DNA from: Planctomycetaceae bacterium
GTDB lineage: Bacteria > Planctomycetota > Planctomycetia > Planctomycetales > Planctomycetaceae
DNA length: 64,000 nucleotides
Assembly: GCA_024742875.1 (NCBI GenBank)
Contig: JANSXP010000035.1
Coordinates: forward strand, 1 to 64,000
Direction: 5' to 3'
Part shown: positions 15,556-23,693 of the stretch, piece after piece
Layout: the number at the start of each line of letters is the position of its first letter
Position numbering within the stretch: position 1 is the stretch's first letter
Notes under the pieces: model-generated
Database searches by the model: none
What the model was told of the DNA's origin: nothing
The model's input: only the letters and a program-made list of their open reading frames with translations
Position numbers and translations under genes: made by a program

Positions 15556-16048
15556 GCCGTCGCCGTCCGTCGACCATCAACCGCTGCCGTTCGCGCAGTT
15601 CGTCCCAGCGAGTCGCTGCAGAATGCGATTCGCGAAATCGCCATTCACTTCGCGCAACCCGTCCAGGCCCAACAGGGCAACTTGCTGTGAGGCCTCACGG
15701 GAGATCTCCGGTTTCCCGGGGGGCATCAGATTCTGAGCGGCCTGCCGACTTCGATGAGATGGCCGCATTCATCGCGGAGCCGACCTGATCGCTCAATGCG
15801 ATCGTCCCATCACGCATAGGCGGTGGAGGGCGTGAACACGCGCGAAGGCTCTGAGGAATTCTCTGGCTGTGCTGCCAGATGCCCTTGAGAAGACATCATT
15901 GTGAAGACGGAGAATTGCCTCGGGTTCGCCCTTAGGTTAGTGTTTTCACCGATGTAGCACTTTGCCCGTGGGTGTCTCCGTGAACCTCCGGAATTCCAAG
16001 CCTGTAATGGGTGCCGGTTTCTCGATTTCGCCCGGCAGATATTTGCTG
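15556..16048. other. Intergenic region without a supported gene
   Basis: The roughly 490 bases between the tRNA-Phe terminator and the zinc-ribbon protein gene hold only short overlapping frames without motifs or credible ribosome binding sites. A minus-strand frame at 15577-15768 could be a decayed fragment, but I cannot identify a parent gene. Confidence 0.5.
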
Positions 16049-16828
16049 ATGAAAATTCACGCAATTTGTGATTCCTGCGGCAAAACGCTGGCCGTCGATG
16101 ACATTCATGCGGGCAAAAAAATTCGCTGCCCGGCATGCAAATCCGTGGTGAAAGTGCCTCAGGCCGGCATGGCCACGTCGGCGCCAGCCGCACCTGCCGC
16201 CAAACAGAGACCTTCCACCGCAGGCAGTGCTTCAGCTCCGCCTCGAAAAAAACGGCCGGTCGGTGGACAGGAGCCCGAGCGGCCGCGGCCCGCCAAACGC
16301 AAACGGAAGCGACCTGCGCCCGCCGAAGACGACTATGGCTACGACGATCTGTGGAACGATCCACTGGTCACGTCCGGTGCCAACTACGATCAGAATCCCT
16401 ACGCCTCTTCTCCTCCCCCACGGCGGAGGAAAAAGAAGAAGACACGGCCGGACGGCTATCACGATGACAGTGCCGACGCAGCACGCAGCAGCGCTGGGCG
16501 CGGCGGTATCATCCTCAAGACCCTGCTTGGGTGCGTCGTGCTGATGGTGATCGCGGGGGTGGGTATCCCGATGAACGTGGAAGGCATGACGTGGCCAGCC
16601 GTCATCGTTGGCGCGTTACTCAACGCCTACGGCGGCCTGGCAATTATGGGCAACGCATTTCGTGAAGACTCCACGGTGGGCTACATGTACATGTTTGTCC
16701 CCTTTTACCCACTCTATTTTCTGTTCAGCCGCTGGGACGAAAACATGTTTCCCTTCTGCATGTCACTGGTCGGAACGCTGACAATCATGGTTGGGATCAT
16801 CTGCCAGATCGTCATCGGCGGCGTCTAG
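16049..16828 (+). CDS. Zinc-ribbon membrane protein with basic linker
   Basis: I start at ATG 16049 (MKIHAICDSCGKTL) because the zinc ribbon begins there; the open frame extends upstream without conserved content. The first 45 residues hold two Cys pairs (CDSCG and CPACK), a treble-clef or ribbon that should bind one zinc. A 100-residue low-complexity linker follows, rich in Pro, Lys and Arg (PRPAKRKRKRPAP, PPPRRRKKKKTRP), then three or four hydrophobic segments (GIILKTLLGCVVLMVIAGVG onward). This layout is frequent in planctomycete proteins of unknown role. The family is not otherwise recognised. Confidence 0.75.
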   Translation: MKIHAICDSCGKTLAVDDIHAGKKIRCPACKSVVKVPQAGMATSAPAAPAAKQRPSTAGSASAPPRKKRPVGGQEPERPRPAKRKRKRPAPAEDDYGYDDLWNDPLVTSGANYDQNPYASSPPPRRRKKKKTRPDGYHDDSADAARSSAGRGGIILKTLLGCVVLMVIAGVGIPMNVEGMTWPAVIVGALLNAYGGLAIMGNAFREDSTVGYMYMFVPFYPLYFLFSRWDENMFPFCMSLVGTLTIMVGIICQIVIGGV

Positions 16829-16888
16829 TGACGCTGCCGGCCCCCGAAGCAGGCACAGGGACCGAATGGTGACTGACAGGGCGGCTGG

Positions 16889-18193
16889 TTACCACTCCGG
16901 CTCCGCGTCTTCCACGCCCTCAGCGACCAGCCGTTTGGCCGCGCGAACCGTGCGTTTGGCCTTCTGCTGATCTTCTGTTGTGAGCCGTGACAGCCGGACC
17001 TGTTTGAGGGTCAGCAGAGCCGCATTGGGCCGGCGATTGGCCACGTAAACTTCCGCGCAGCGAACTCGCGCCCAGGCGTCGTCCTCCGGGAAGCGCTCGA
17101 CGTATTCTTCCAGGCACAGCTCGGCATCATCCAGCATGCCGGCTTCCATCTGGCCGCGAGCCAGCCGCTTCAGCCGGGCGCGATCCAGCTTTGGACTGTT
17201 GTCCTGCATTTGCAGCGCGTACAGCTCTTCGGTCGCATCGATAATGGATCCGGAGTCGATCATCTTTTCGATTTTCTCCAGACGGGTGCCCCGCAGCTGC
17301 CGGGCTGTCTGCTTTGGCTTTTCGCGGTGTGTGTCATCATCGACGGCCACCTCTTTGCCAAACATCAGGGAGGGATCGGCGTGACTGCCAACCGCCACCG
17401 TCCGGTCCAGATCGCGGCCGTACTTTCCGGACAGCACCTTGTACAGGTCCCACCCCTCACAGTCGACCCAGTCCTTTTTCAGGTACAGCGTGCCCACCCC
17501 AAACCCGATGGCAGCTCCCATCAGGTGCAGCGCTTCGCTACCCATCGAGAACCCAAACATAGAAAAGGTGAACACTTCCCAGCCGATATAAAACACGGAA
17601 AACCAGATGATCGACAGGTCAAAAAAGACGGGCCAGATCACAATCAGCAGAAACACGCTGAAGTCGTTTTTGGGCGCCCACACAAGGCAGATGGCCAGTA
17701 AGCCGTAGATCGCTGCCGAAGCTCCGCACGACGCGCCAGGCTGCAGCATCATCAGGCTGACGAAACGGGCTTCGTCTTCGTCCCAGCCTTCGGCCACGAG
17801 TCCGTCGACCAGTTCTTCGGGAGTGTCGAATCCGTAGTCAGCCAGCACGCTTTCGGGAGACTGGCCCAGCATCACCAACTGCTCCACGCCGCTTTGTCCC
17901 ACACCAATGGCCAGGTACAACAGCAGAAAGCGACGCCACCCCAGTTTGCCCTCCACAATCAGCCCGAAGGCCACCAGGAAGATCATGTTGCCGATCAGGT
18001 GCATCCAGCCAAAATGCATGAAGATGCTGGTCACCCACTCGACAGGATTCAGCGATCCGTAGTGCAGCAGCCAGATCGAATCTCTGCCGGCGTCAGCAAA
18101 CAGCACATAGGCCAGAAAATTGGCCACCACCAGGCCAGCTGTGGAGATGGGATAATGGTAGATCGGTGCGTCAGTGGAATACGGAATCAGCAT
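16889..18193 (-). CDS. Rhomboid-family intramembrane serine protease with C-terminal extension
   Basis: A 434-residue protein. About six hydrophobic segments occupy residues 15-240, with the rhomboid landmarks HLIGN (65-69), a Ser region GASCGASAAIYGLLA (153-167) and the helix-6 motif HLMGAAIGFG with H223. The nucleophile is probably S159 in GASA (the common form is GxSG), though S155 in GASC is an alternative. The soluble C-terminal 150 residues (RLEKIEKMIDSGSIIDATEE onward) look like TPR-type helical repeats. Rhomboids cleave membrane proteins within or next to a transmembrane helix. It is convergent with the zinc-ribbon gene and divergent from the metal transporter operon. Confidence 0.82.
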   Translation of the reverse strand: MLIPYSTDAPIYHYPISTAGLVVANFLAYVLFADAGRDSIWLLHYGSLNPVEWVTSIFMHFGWMHLIGNMIFLVAFGLIVEGKLGWRRFLLLYLAIGVGQSGVEQLVMLGQSPESVLADYGFDTPEELVDGLVAEGWDEDEARFVSLMMLQPGASCGASAAIYGLLAICLVWAPKNDFSVFLLIVIWPVFFDLSIIWFSVFYIGWEVFTFSMFGFSMGSEALHLMGAAIGFGVGTLYLKKDWVDCEGWDLYKVLSGKYGRDLDRTVAVGSHADPSLMFGKEVAVDDDTHREKPKQTARQLRGTRLEKIEKMIDSGSIIDATEELYALQMQDNSPKLDRARLKRLARGQMEAGMLDDAELCLEEYVERFPEDDAWARVRCAEVYVANRRPNAALLTLKQVRLSRLTTEDQQKAKRTVRAAKRLVAEGVEDAEPEW

Positions 18194-18480
18194 ATCGACA
18201 GACGCACATCTTTCCAGGGCGGACTCACGGTCCGAATCGCTCGGGCAACCTGCACGGGCAATCCAACGCTGGCGGCGAGTCCCGCGCAGCCAGCCCGAAC
18301 GGGACTTCTCGTCACCACTCGCCCCCGGGTCAGGACTTGCGGCGCGGCCGATTCGGCAGCCCGAATTCCATCATAACGAACGGATCCCGATTCTGGCCAT
18401 GGCGCTACCACCGACCAGTGGAACGGTCGAGTGGCCCAAATGGTTCAGAATTCGTGGGAAACGGGACCCGGAATTCATGT

Positions 18481-18520
18481 TTTTGATTGATCAAAATAAT
18501 GTTTTTGGCTAATTAAAAAC
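18481..18520 (+). promoter_or_regulatory. Two inverted repeats before the metal transporter operon (candidate operator)
   Basis: TTTTGAT (18481-18487) and ATCAAAA (18490-18496) form a perfect 7-bp inverted repeat with a 2-base spacer. GTTTTT (18501-18506) and AAAAAC (18515-18520) flank an 8-base centre containing GGCTAATT. Both are AT-rich in a GC-rich surrounding and end one base before the start codon. They could bind a Fur, Zur or MntR-type regulator; no specific consensus is matched. Confidence 0.4.
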
Positions 18521-18521
18521 C

Positions 18522-19478
18522 ATGTCGAAATTCCGCCGTTTACTGCTGTTTTTCCCCATGGTGGCCCTGACCGCGGTGGGTTGCGCGCCCGTTCCGGAGT
18601 CGGCGGACACCTCCCACGACTCGCTGAACGTCGTCTGCACAACCAACGTGGTCAAGGACCTTGTGGCCCAGGTCGGTGGCGACCGAATCACCGTGACGGC
18701 CATCATGGACGGCCCCGGCATTGACCCCCACACGTATGTGACGTCGCCGGGTGACATCAACACACTGACCGCCGCAGATGTGGTCGTGTATTCCGGTCTG
18801 CATCTGGAAGGGCAGTTTGATGAGCCACTGGAAAGCCTCAGACAGCGCGGAATCCCCGTCATCTGCCTGACCGCCGCCCTGGCGGAGGAGACGCCCAGTC
18901 GCCTCATCGCCGCAGACGGCGACGCACACGATCCCCACGTCTGGTTTGATCCGGATCTCTGGGGAGATTGCGCTGTGCACTTTGCGGAGCAGATGGGCAC
19001 CCATGACCCAGTCGGGGCGGACGATTATCTGCAGAACGCCCAGGCATACGCCGCGGCATTATCGGCGGCCGGCCAGACGGGCCGTGACCTGCTGGCGACC
19101 ATCAACCCACAGCGACGCGTGCTGGTCACGGCTCACGACGCCTTCGCCTATTTCGCCCGCTACTTCGATTTCAGCGTGGAAGCCGTGCAGGGCATCAGCA
19201 CAGACAGCGAACCGGGCCTGCGGCGCATTAACGAACTGATCGAACTGCTTTGCTCGCGAAAAATCTCAGCGGTCTTTACCGAGCAAAGTGTTTCGGACAG
19301 AAACATCCGCGCGTTGCTGGAAGGCTGCCGGGCACAGGGGCACACACTGTCAATCGGCGGCGTGCTGTACTCAGATACGGTCGGCGAGGCGGGGACAGCC
19401 GAAGCGAGCCTGACCGGTGCACTGCTGCACAACATTCGTGAAATCGCCGATTCGCTGGGCGATGGAGTGGCCCCATGA
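18522..19478 (+). CDS. Zinc/manganese ABC transporter substrate-binding lipoprotein
   Basis: A 318-residue protein with an N-terminal lipoprotein signal (lipobox LTAVGC) and the cluster A-1 metal-binding fold. Visible ligand regions are [26 protein letters not shown] and, near 19135, [13 protein letters not shown] followed by [12 protein letters not shown]. These His and acidic residues coordinate Zn(II) or Mn(II) in ZnuA/MntC/SitA proteins. No His-rich loop is present, which in this family leans toward Mn or Fe over Zn, but that is weak evidence. It is the first gene of a four-gene operon and overlaps the ATPase gene by ATGA. Confidence 0.92.
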   Translation: MSKFRRLLLFFPMVALTAVGCAPVPESADTSHDSLNVVCTTNVVKDLVAQVGGDRITVTAIMDGPGIDPHTYVTSPGDINTLTAADVVVYSGLHLEGQFDEPLESLRQRGIPVICLTAALAEETPSRLIAADGDAHDPHVWFDPDLWGDCAVHFAEQMGTHDPVGADDYLQNAQAYAAALSAAGQTGRDLLATINPQRRVLVTAHDAFAYFARYFDFSVEAVQGISTDSEPGLRRINELIELLCSRKISAVFTEQSVSDRNIRALLEGCRAQGHTLSIGGVLYSDTVGEAGTAEASLTGALLHNIREIADSLGDGVAP

Positions 19479-20242
19479 CGGCCGCCATCCTGGACATTCA
19501 CGACATGACGGTGGCCTACGACCGTCGCCCGGTATTGTGGAACATCGATTACACCATCAGTGAACCGGGCTTAACGGCCATTGTAGGTCCCAATGGCGCG
19601 GGCAAGAGCACCATGATTCGCTCTGTGATGGGGCTGGTGCCGATGGTCAGTGGCGAAGTCACCGCCTGGGGCCAGCCAGCCGGTTCTCAGCTGGATCGCA
19701 TCAGCTACGTGCCGCAGCGGGGCAGTGTGGACTGGGATTTTCCCATCAGCGTGTTTGAAACCGTGCTGATGGGAACGTACGGGGCCCTGGGCTGGTTTCG
19801 TCGCCCCGGACGGAAACAAAAAGCTCTGGCGGCCGAATGTCTGGAACGAGTAGGCATGCAGGATTTCGCGCAGCGGCAGATCGGAAGACTGTCAGGTGGC
19901 CAGCAGCAGCGCGTGTTTCTGGCCCGCGCCCTGGCACAACAGGCCGACCTGTATTTCATGGACGAACCCATGGCGGGCGTCGATGCGGCCACGGAGCGCA
20001 TCGTGTTTGACCTGCTGCGATCTCTCAGCGAGGAAGGCCGCACAATCGTGGTGGTCCACCATGATCTGCGAACAGTGGCTGAGTATTTTGATAACGTAGT
20101 GCTGCTGAACGTGCGCGTGGTGGCGTCAGGTCCGGTCGCCACCACATTTACCTCGGACAATCTGCAGGCCACTTACGGCGGACGACTGACCGTGCTGGAT
20201 CAGATGGCCGAAGCCGTTCAGAAGCAGAAGGAAACGACCTGA
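19475..20242 (+). CDS. Zinc/manganese ABC transporter ATP-binding protein
   Basis: A 255-residue ABC ATPase with Walker [10 protein letters not shown] (about residues 38-46), Q-loop SYVPQRG, signature LSGGQQQR, Walker [14 protein letters not shown] and switch His in [10 protein letters not shown]. Sequence and context match the MntB/ZnuC/SitB group that powers import of divalent metals. It overlaps the substrate-binding gene and is followed 15 bases later by the first permease. Confidence 0.93.
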   Translation: MTAAILDIHDMTVAYDRRPVLWNIDYTISEPGLTAIVGPNGAGKSTMIRSVMGLVPMVSGEVTAWGQPAGSQLDRISYVPQRGSVDWDFPISVFETVLMGTYGALGWFRRPGRKQKALAAECLERVGMQDFAQRQIGRLSGGQQQRVFLARALAQQADLYFMDEPMAGVDAATERIVFDLLRSLSEEGRTIVVVHHDLRTVAEYFDNVVLLNVRVVASGPVATTFTSDNLQATYGGRLTVLDQMAEAVQKQKETT

Positions 20243-20257
20243 CAGGTCGTCTGTGCC

Positions 20258-21163
20258 ATGCCGGGAAGCCAGACCATCATTGTTTTGCTGGGCACGCTGC
20301 TGCTGGGAATCGCCGCAGGACTGGTGGGCACCTTTGCCGTGCTGCGAAAGCGGGCACTGGTGGGTGATGTGGTGGCCCACTCCGCCCTGCCGGGGCTGTG
20401 CGTCGCGTTTATGCTGCTGGAATCCCGCTCCATCCTGGTGTTGCTGTCGGGCGCACTGCTGAGCGGTCTGCTCGGGGCAGCCTGTGTCTCGTTTCTCAAA
20501 CGCGTGACGCGTCTCCGGGAAGACGCCGTGCTGGGTATTGTGCTGAGTGTCTTTTATGGCGGCGGCATAGCGCTCACGCGCTTCATCCAGAACACCTGGC
20601 GAAGCGAACGTGTCGACCTGGAGTCCTTCATCATCGGCCGAGCGGCCACCATGCTGCAGGAGGACGTCATGCAGATCGGCATTGTGCTGACCATTGCCGC
20701 GGTCGTTGTTGTGCTGCTGTTCAAAGAGCTGAAACTGGTCAGCTTTGACGAGCAGTTCTGCCGTGTGCAGGGCTGGTCCTCCACCGGACTCGATGGACTG
20801 CTGATGCTGCTGACGGCCATAACGGTGATCGTCGGACTTCCGGCCGCCGGCGTCATCCTGACGGCCGCATTGCTCATCATTCCCGCCGCTGCCGCCCGAT
20901 TCTGGACAGATCGCCTGTCTCACATGATGATGATCGCCTGCGCATTTGGGGGTCTGTCGGGAGTCACCGGGACCCTTATCAGCGCCCGGATCGCCGGTCT
21001 GCCCACCGGACCTTTGATTGTGCTGACGGCCGCCTTCATCTTTGTGGCCTCCTGGATATTTGCGCCGCATCGGGGCGTGCTGTTTCGAGCCCGCGAAGGA
21101 CTGGACACCAGCCTGCTGCCGTGGGTCGCGGAGCGGCAGGAAGACGACGGAGGTGCCGCATGA
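20258..21163 (+). CDS. Zinc/manganese ABC transporter permease
   Basis: A 301-residue integral membrane protein of the ABC-3 family with about eight hydrophobic segments. It carries the typical RKRALVGDVVAHSALPGLC segment near residue 30 and PAAGVILTAALLIIPAAAAR near residues 195-215. It forms the transmembrane channel with the second permease encoded next. The stop overlaps the start of that gene (ATGA, 21160-21163). Confidence 0.92.
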   Translation: MPGSQTIIVLLGTLLLGIAAGLVGTFAVLRKRALVGDVVAHSALPGLCVAFMLLESRSILVLLSGALLSGLLGAACVSFLKRVTRLREDAVLGIVLSVFYGGGIALTRFIQNTWRSERVDLESFIIGRAATMLQEDVMQIGIVLTIAAVVVVLLFKELKLVSFDEQFCRVQGWSSTGLDGLLMLLTAITVIVGLPAAGVILTAALLIIPAAAARFWTDRLSHMMMIACAFGGLSGVTGTLISARIAGLPTGPLIVLTAAFIFVASWIFAPHRGVLFRAREGLDTSLLPWVAERQEDDGGAA

Positions 21164-22542
21164 CAAACGCGTTGATGTCGGCCGGTCTTCTGCTGTGCGC
21201 CAAAATCCCCATTCCACTGACCGGACTGACCAACAGGCTGGCCGAACTCCTGTCACTTCCCCCCAATTCCGTTCAGAACGCCTTCTGGACGATCGCGGTC
21301 GGGGCCGTGTGTGCCGTCTGTTGCGCGGTGGCCGGCTGTTTTCTGGTGCTGCGGAAGATGAGCCTGCTGGGAGACGCACTCAGTCACTCAGTCCTGGCCG
21401 GAACGGCGGGCGTTTATCTTCTCACCGGTCAGGTGTCACCGCTGCCCATGCTGATCGGCGCGCTGGTGGCGGGGCTGCTCACCGCCGTCCTGACGCAGTT
21501 TGTTCACGAGCGGGCGGACGTCCCGGAAGATTCCAGCATTGGCATCGTCTTTACCTCGCTGTTTGCGTTTGGCGTGGTTGTGGTCTCGCAGGCGAAGGGC
21601 GTGCATCTGGACCTGGATTGTGTGCTGTTTGGTGACCTGGCCCTGGCGGGCGTCAATTTGAATCCGATGGGCGGCTATTTGTGGCCGGCCGCGTTCCGCA
21701 CGCTCATTCCCGCACTTGTAATCACGCTCGCCTTTCTGGCCGTATTCTGGAAGGAGCTGAAACTGTCGTCGTTTGATCCGGTGTTCGCGACCACCGTCGG
21801 TATCAGCGCCGGCCTGATGCACTATCTGCTCACAACTGTCGTGGCACTGGTGACCATCTCCGCGATGGAAGTCGTCGGCCTGCTCGTGGTCGCGCTGCTG
21901 ATCGTCCCCGCCTCCATTGCGCGGCTGCTGACAGACAAACTTTCCACCATGCTTTGGCTGGCCAGCGCCGTGGGCGTCGCGTGCACCACCAGCGGCTATC
22001 TCCTCGCACTCTGGCTGGAATCGTCCGCGGCCGGCATGACGGCCGTGATGTCAGGTTTGCTGCTGGCCGTTGCCATCGTTTTATCTCCGCATGAGGGCCT
22101 GCTGGTACGCGCGGCACGGACCGTTCGGCTGCGTGTCCGCATTTGTGCCGAAGATGTTCTCGCAGGCCTGTTTCGTCAGCAGGAACGTTCCAGCACGCCT
22201 GCCCAGCCGGTGCAGTCTTCGCGAACGGAGTGCCTGAAACTGGCAGGCGGAGGTCTGCTGGCCGCTCCCGCACTGCGCTGGCTGCAGTCCAGTCGGCTGC
22301 TCACAGGAACGAGGGAGGACGTGCGTCTGACAACGCAGGGAACGCGCTACGCCCGATCACTCATCCGCTCTCATCGACTGTGGGAATCCTACCTGCTGGA
22401 GAATTTCAATCTGCCGGCCGACCATCTGCATGATCCGGCGGAAGCCATGGAACACTACATCGGCCCGGAGATGCAGGAACGCCTGCGGGACGAACTGTCG
22501 CAGCCGGCGGAAGATCCTCACGGAAGATCGATCCCCGATTAA
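21160..22542 (+). CDS. Metal ABC transporter permease fused to a DtxR/MntR-type regulator domain
   Basis: 460 residues starting at the ATG that overlaps the previous stop. Residues 1-330 are an ABC-3 family permease (RKMSLLGDALSHSVLAGTAG, then SAMEVVGLLVVALLIVPASI). After residue 335 the protein continues as a soluble domain: EDVLAGLFRQQE, a winged-helix-like part ending VRLTTQGTRYARSL, then HRLWESYLLENF and DPAEAMEHYIG, and the end DPHGRSIPD. These match the DtxR/MntR fold, with the His of HRLWE and the E..EH group in the places of MntR metal ligands. A fused metal sensor could gate transport or bind the operon's own DNA; either is inference. Confidence 0.88.
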   Translation: MTNALMSAGLLLCAKIPIPLTGLTNRLAELLSLPPNSVQNAFWTIAVGAVCAVCCAVAGCFLVLRKMSLLGDALSHSVLAGTAGVYLLTGQVSPLPMLIGALVAGLLTAVLTQFVHERADVPEDSSIGIVFTSLFAFGVVVVSQAKGVHLDLDCVLFGDLALAGVNLNPMGGYLWPAAFRTLIPALVITLAFLAVFWKELKLSSFDPVFATTVGISAGLMHYLLTTVVALVTISAMEVVGLLVVALLIVPASIARLLTDKLSTMLWLASAVGVACTTSGYLLALWLESSAAGMTAVMSGLLLAVAIVLSPHEGLLVRAARTVRLRVRICAEDVLAGLFRQQERSSTPAQPVQSSRTECLKLAGGGLLAAPALRWLQSSRLLTGTREDVRLTTQGTRYARSLIRSHRLWESYLLENFNLPADHLHDPAEAMEHYIGPEMQERLRDELSQPAEDPHGRSIPD

Positions 22543-22923
22543 TCGGCCGTGCGTTCACGGCCACCATTGCGCCCTTTCAGGGCCTTCAATATTAGTTGCC
22601 AAAAGTCGTGCGGTCCCGGGAGTCCCCCAGACGTAATGCGGCGGAGCGTTCACAAAGGGATGCGGGTATGACCTAACATCTTCAGAAAAACTGTCCACAC
22701 AATTTTGATTAAATCTGATCCTGTTCACCTTTCGAGCAAATTTGCGACGAACATAAACCGCCCCCCCCGGGGATTTAGTATGATGGTAAACATGGTTGTG
22801 GTGTGGATGACCAGCCCCCATGGGCGTGATTAGACACAGATGCTACTGAGCATTTGTCGATCTTCTCCAACGACGCTGGTGTCCCACTTCTCTTGTGGAA
22901 TCAAACCCCGACAGGAGGGCAGG
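22543..22923. other. Intergenic region between metal transporter operon and response regulator
   Basis: It begins with a perfect 7-bp hairpin (22545-22551/22556-22562) and a second small hairpin (GCCCT/AGGGC, 22571-22583) without a T-run, possibly Rho-assisted termination of the transporter operon. Farther on are a C8G4 run (22761-22772) and TATGAT at 22779-22784, a possible -10 element for the next gene without a clear -35. No gene is supported. Confidence 0.45.
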
Positions 22924-23601
22924 ATGAACGCGACTCTTGAATTTCAGGCTGATGAGATGAGCACGGATGAATCGCCAATCAACTCGAAGGGAAACATCTA
23001 CGTCATCGACGATGAACTTCAGGTGCTGGAAGTCATCGAAATGCAGCTGACGGCCGTTGGCTACAACGTCAAGTCGTTCTCTCGCCCCACCGAGTTTCTC
23101 AGTCAGCTGGAATCTCTGCCCAAAGGGATCGTGATCTCAGACCAGCGGATGCCTGAGGTCGAAGGTCTGGGGGTTCAGCAGGCCGTGAAACCTTACCCTC
23201 ATAAGTTTCAGCTGATCCTGCTCAGCGGCTACCCCGAGACACGTGTGGCTGTGGAAGCCATGAAGCAGGGGGCCGTCACCGTTCTGGATAAACCGTACAA
23301 CAAAGAGCAGCTGCTCAGCTCAATTGAGGAGGCCTTCGACCAGCTGCGGACCGGCGTCCGTGACGACGCTGGACTTCCTCCCATCCTGCCGGGCGGCGAA
23401 ACCTATGGCAGCCGTCTGTCCTCACGAGAGCGGCAGGTCATCGACCTGGTATACGAAGGCGAAACCAACAAGTCGATTGGCATCAAGCTGGGTATCAGTA
23501 TCAAGACGGTGGAAAAACACCGCGGCAAAGCGATGCGAAAAATGGAAGTCAGCAGTCTGGCCGAACTGGTTCGACTGATCGATCGTGAACAGCGCGGCTG
23601 A
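22924..23601 (+). CDS. FixJ-family two-component response regulator
   Basis: The start at 22924 is set by a strong AGGAGGGCAGG ribosome binding site. The 225-residue product has a receiver domain (about residues 25-140: IYVIDDE, phosphoacceptor region VISDQRMPEVEG, LLSGYPET, LDKPYNKEQL with the conserved Lys) and a LuxR-type helix-turn-helix (residues 160-220: LSSRERQVIDLVYEGETNKS, GISIKTVEKHRGKAMRKM). Proteins of this type are phosphorylated by a sensor kinase and activate transcription. No kinase gene is adjacent, so it is an orphan regulator. A good terminator follows. Confidence 0.92.
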   Translation: MNATLEFQADEMSTDESPINSKGNIYVIDDELQVLEVIEMQLTAVGYNVKSFSRPTEFLSQLESLPKGIVISDQRMPEVEGLGVQQAVKPYPHKFQLILLSGYPETRVAVEAMKQGAVTVLDKPYNKEQLLSSIEEAFDQLRTGVRDDAGLPPILPGGETYGSRLSSRERQVIDLVYEGETNKSIGIKLGISIKTVEKHRGKAMRKMEVSSLAELVRLIDREQRG

Positions 23602-23624
23602 CAGGTCGTGATCACCGAACACGC

Positions 23625-23663
23625 AAACAGCCCACGGCCTAATGGTCGTGGGCTGTTTTTTTT
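23625..23663 (+). terminator. Intrinsic terminator
   Basis: AAACAGCCCACG (23625-23636) pairs with CGTGGGCTGTTT (23647-23658) around a 10-base loop, with eight T residues starting in the 3' arm. It ends the response regulator transcript and could also serve the opposite strand through its A-rich 5' side. Confidence 0.85.
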
Positions 23664-23693
23664 GACCTGGTGCGGCTGACCGCCGACCAGCCA

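Noticed and set aside
20126-21379. A 417-codon minus-strand frame
   Set aside because: Complement of the two metal permease genes; rich in Gln, His and Arg as typical for shadows of membrane protein genes.
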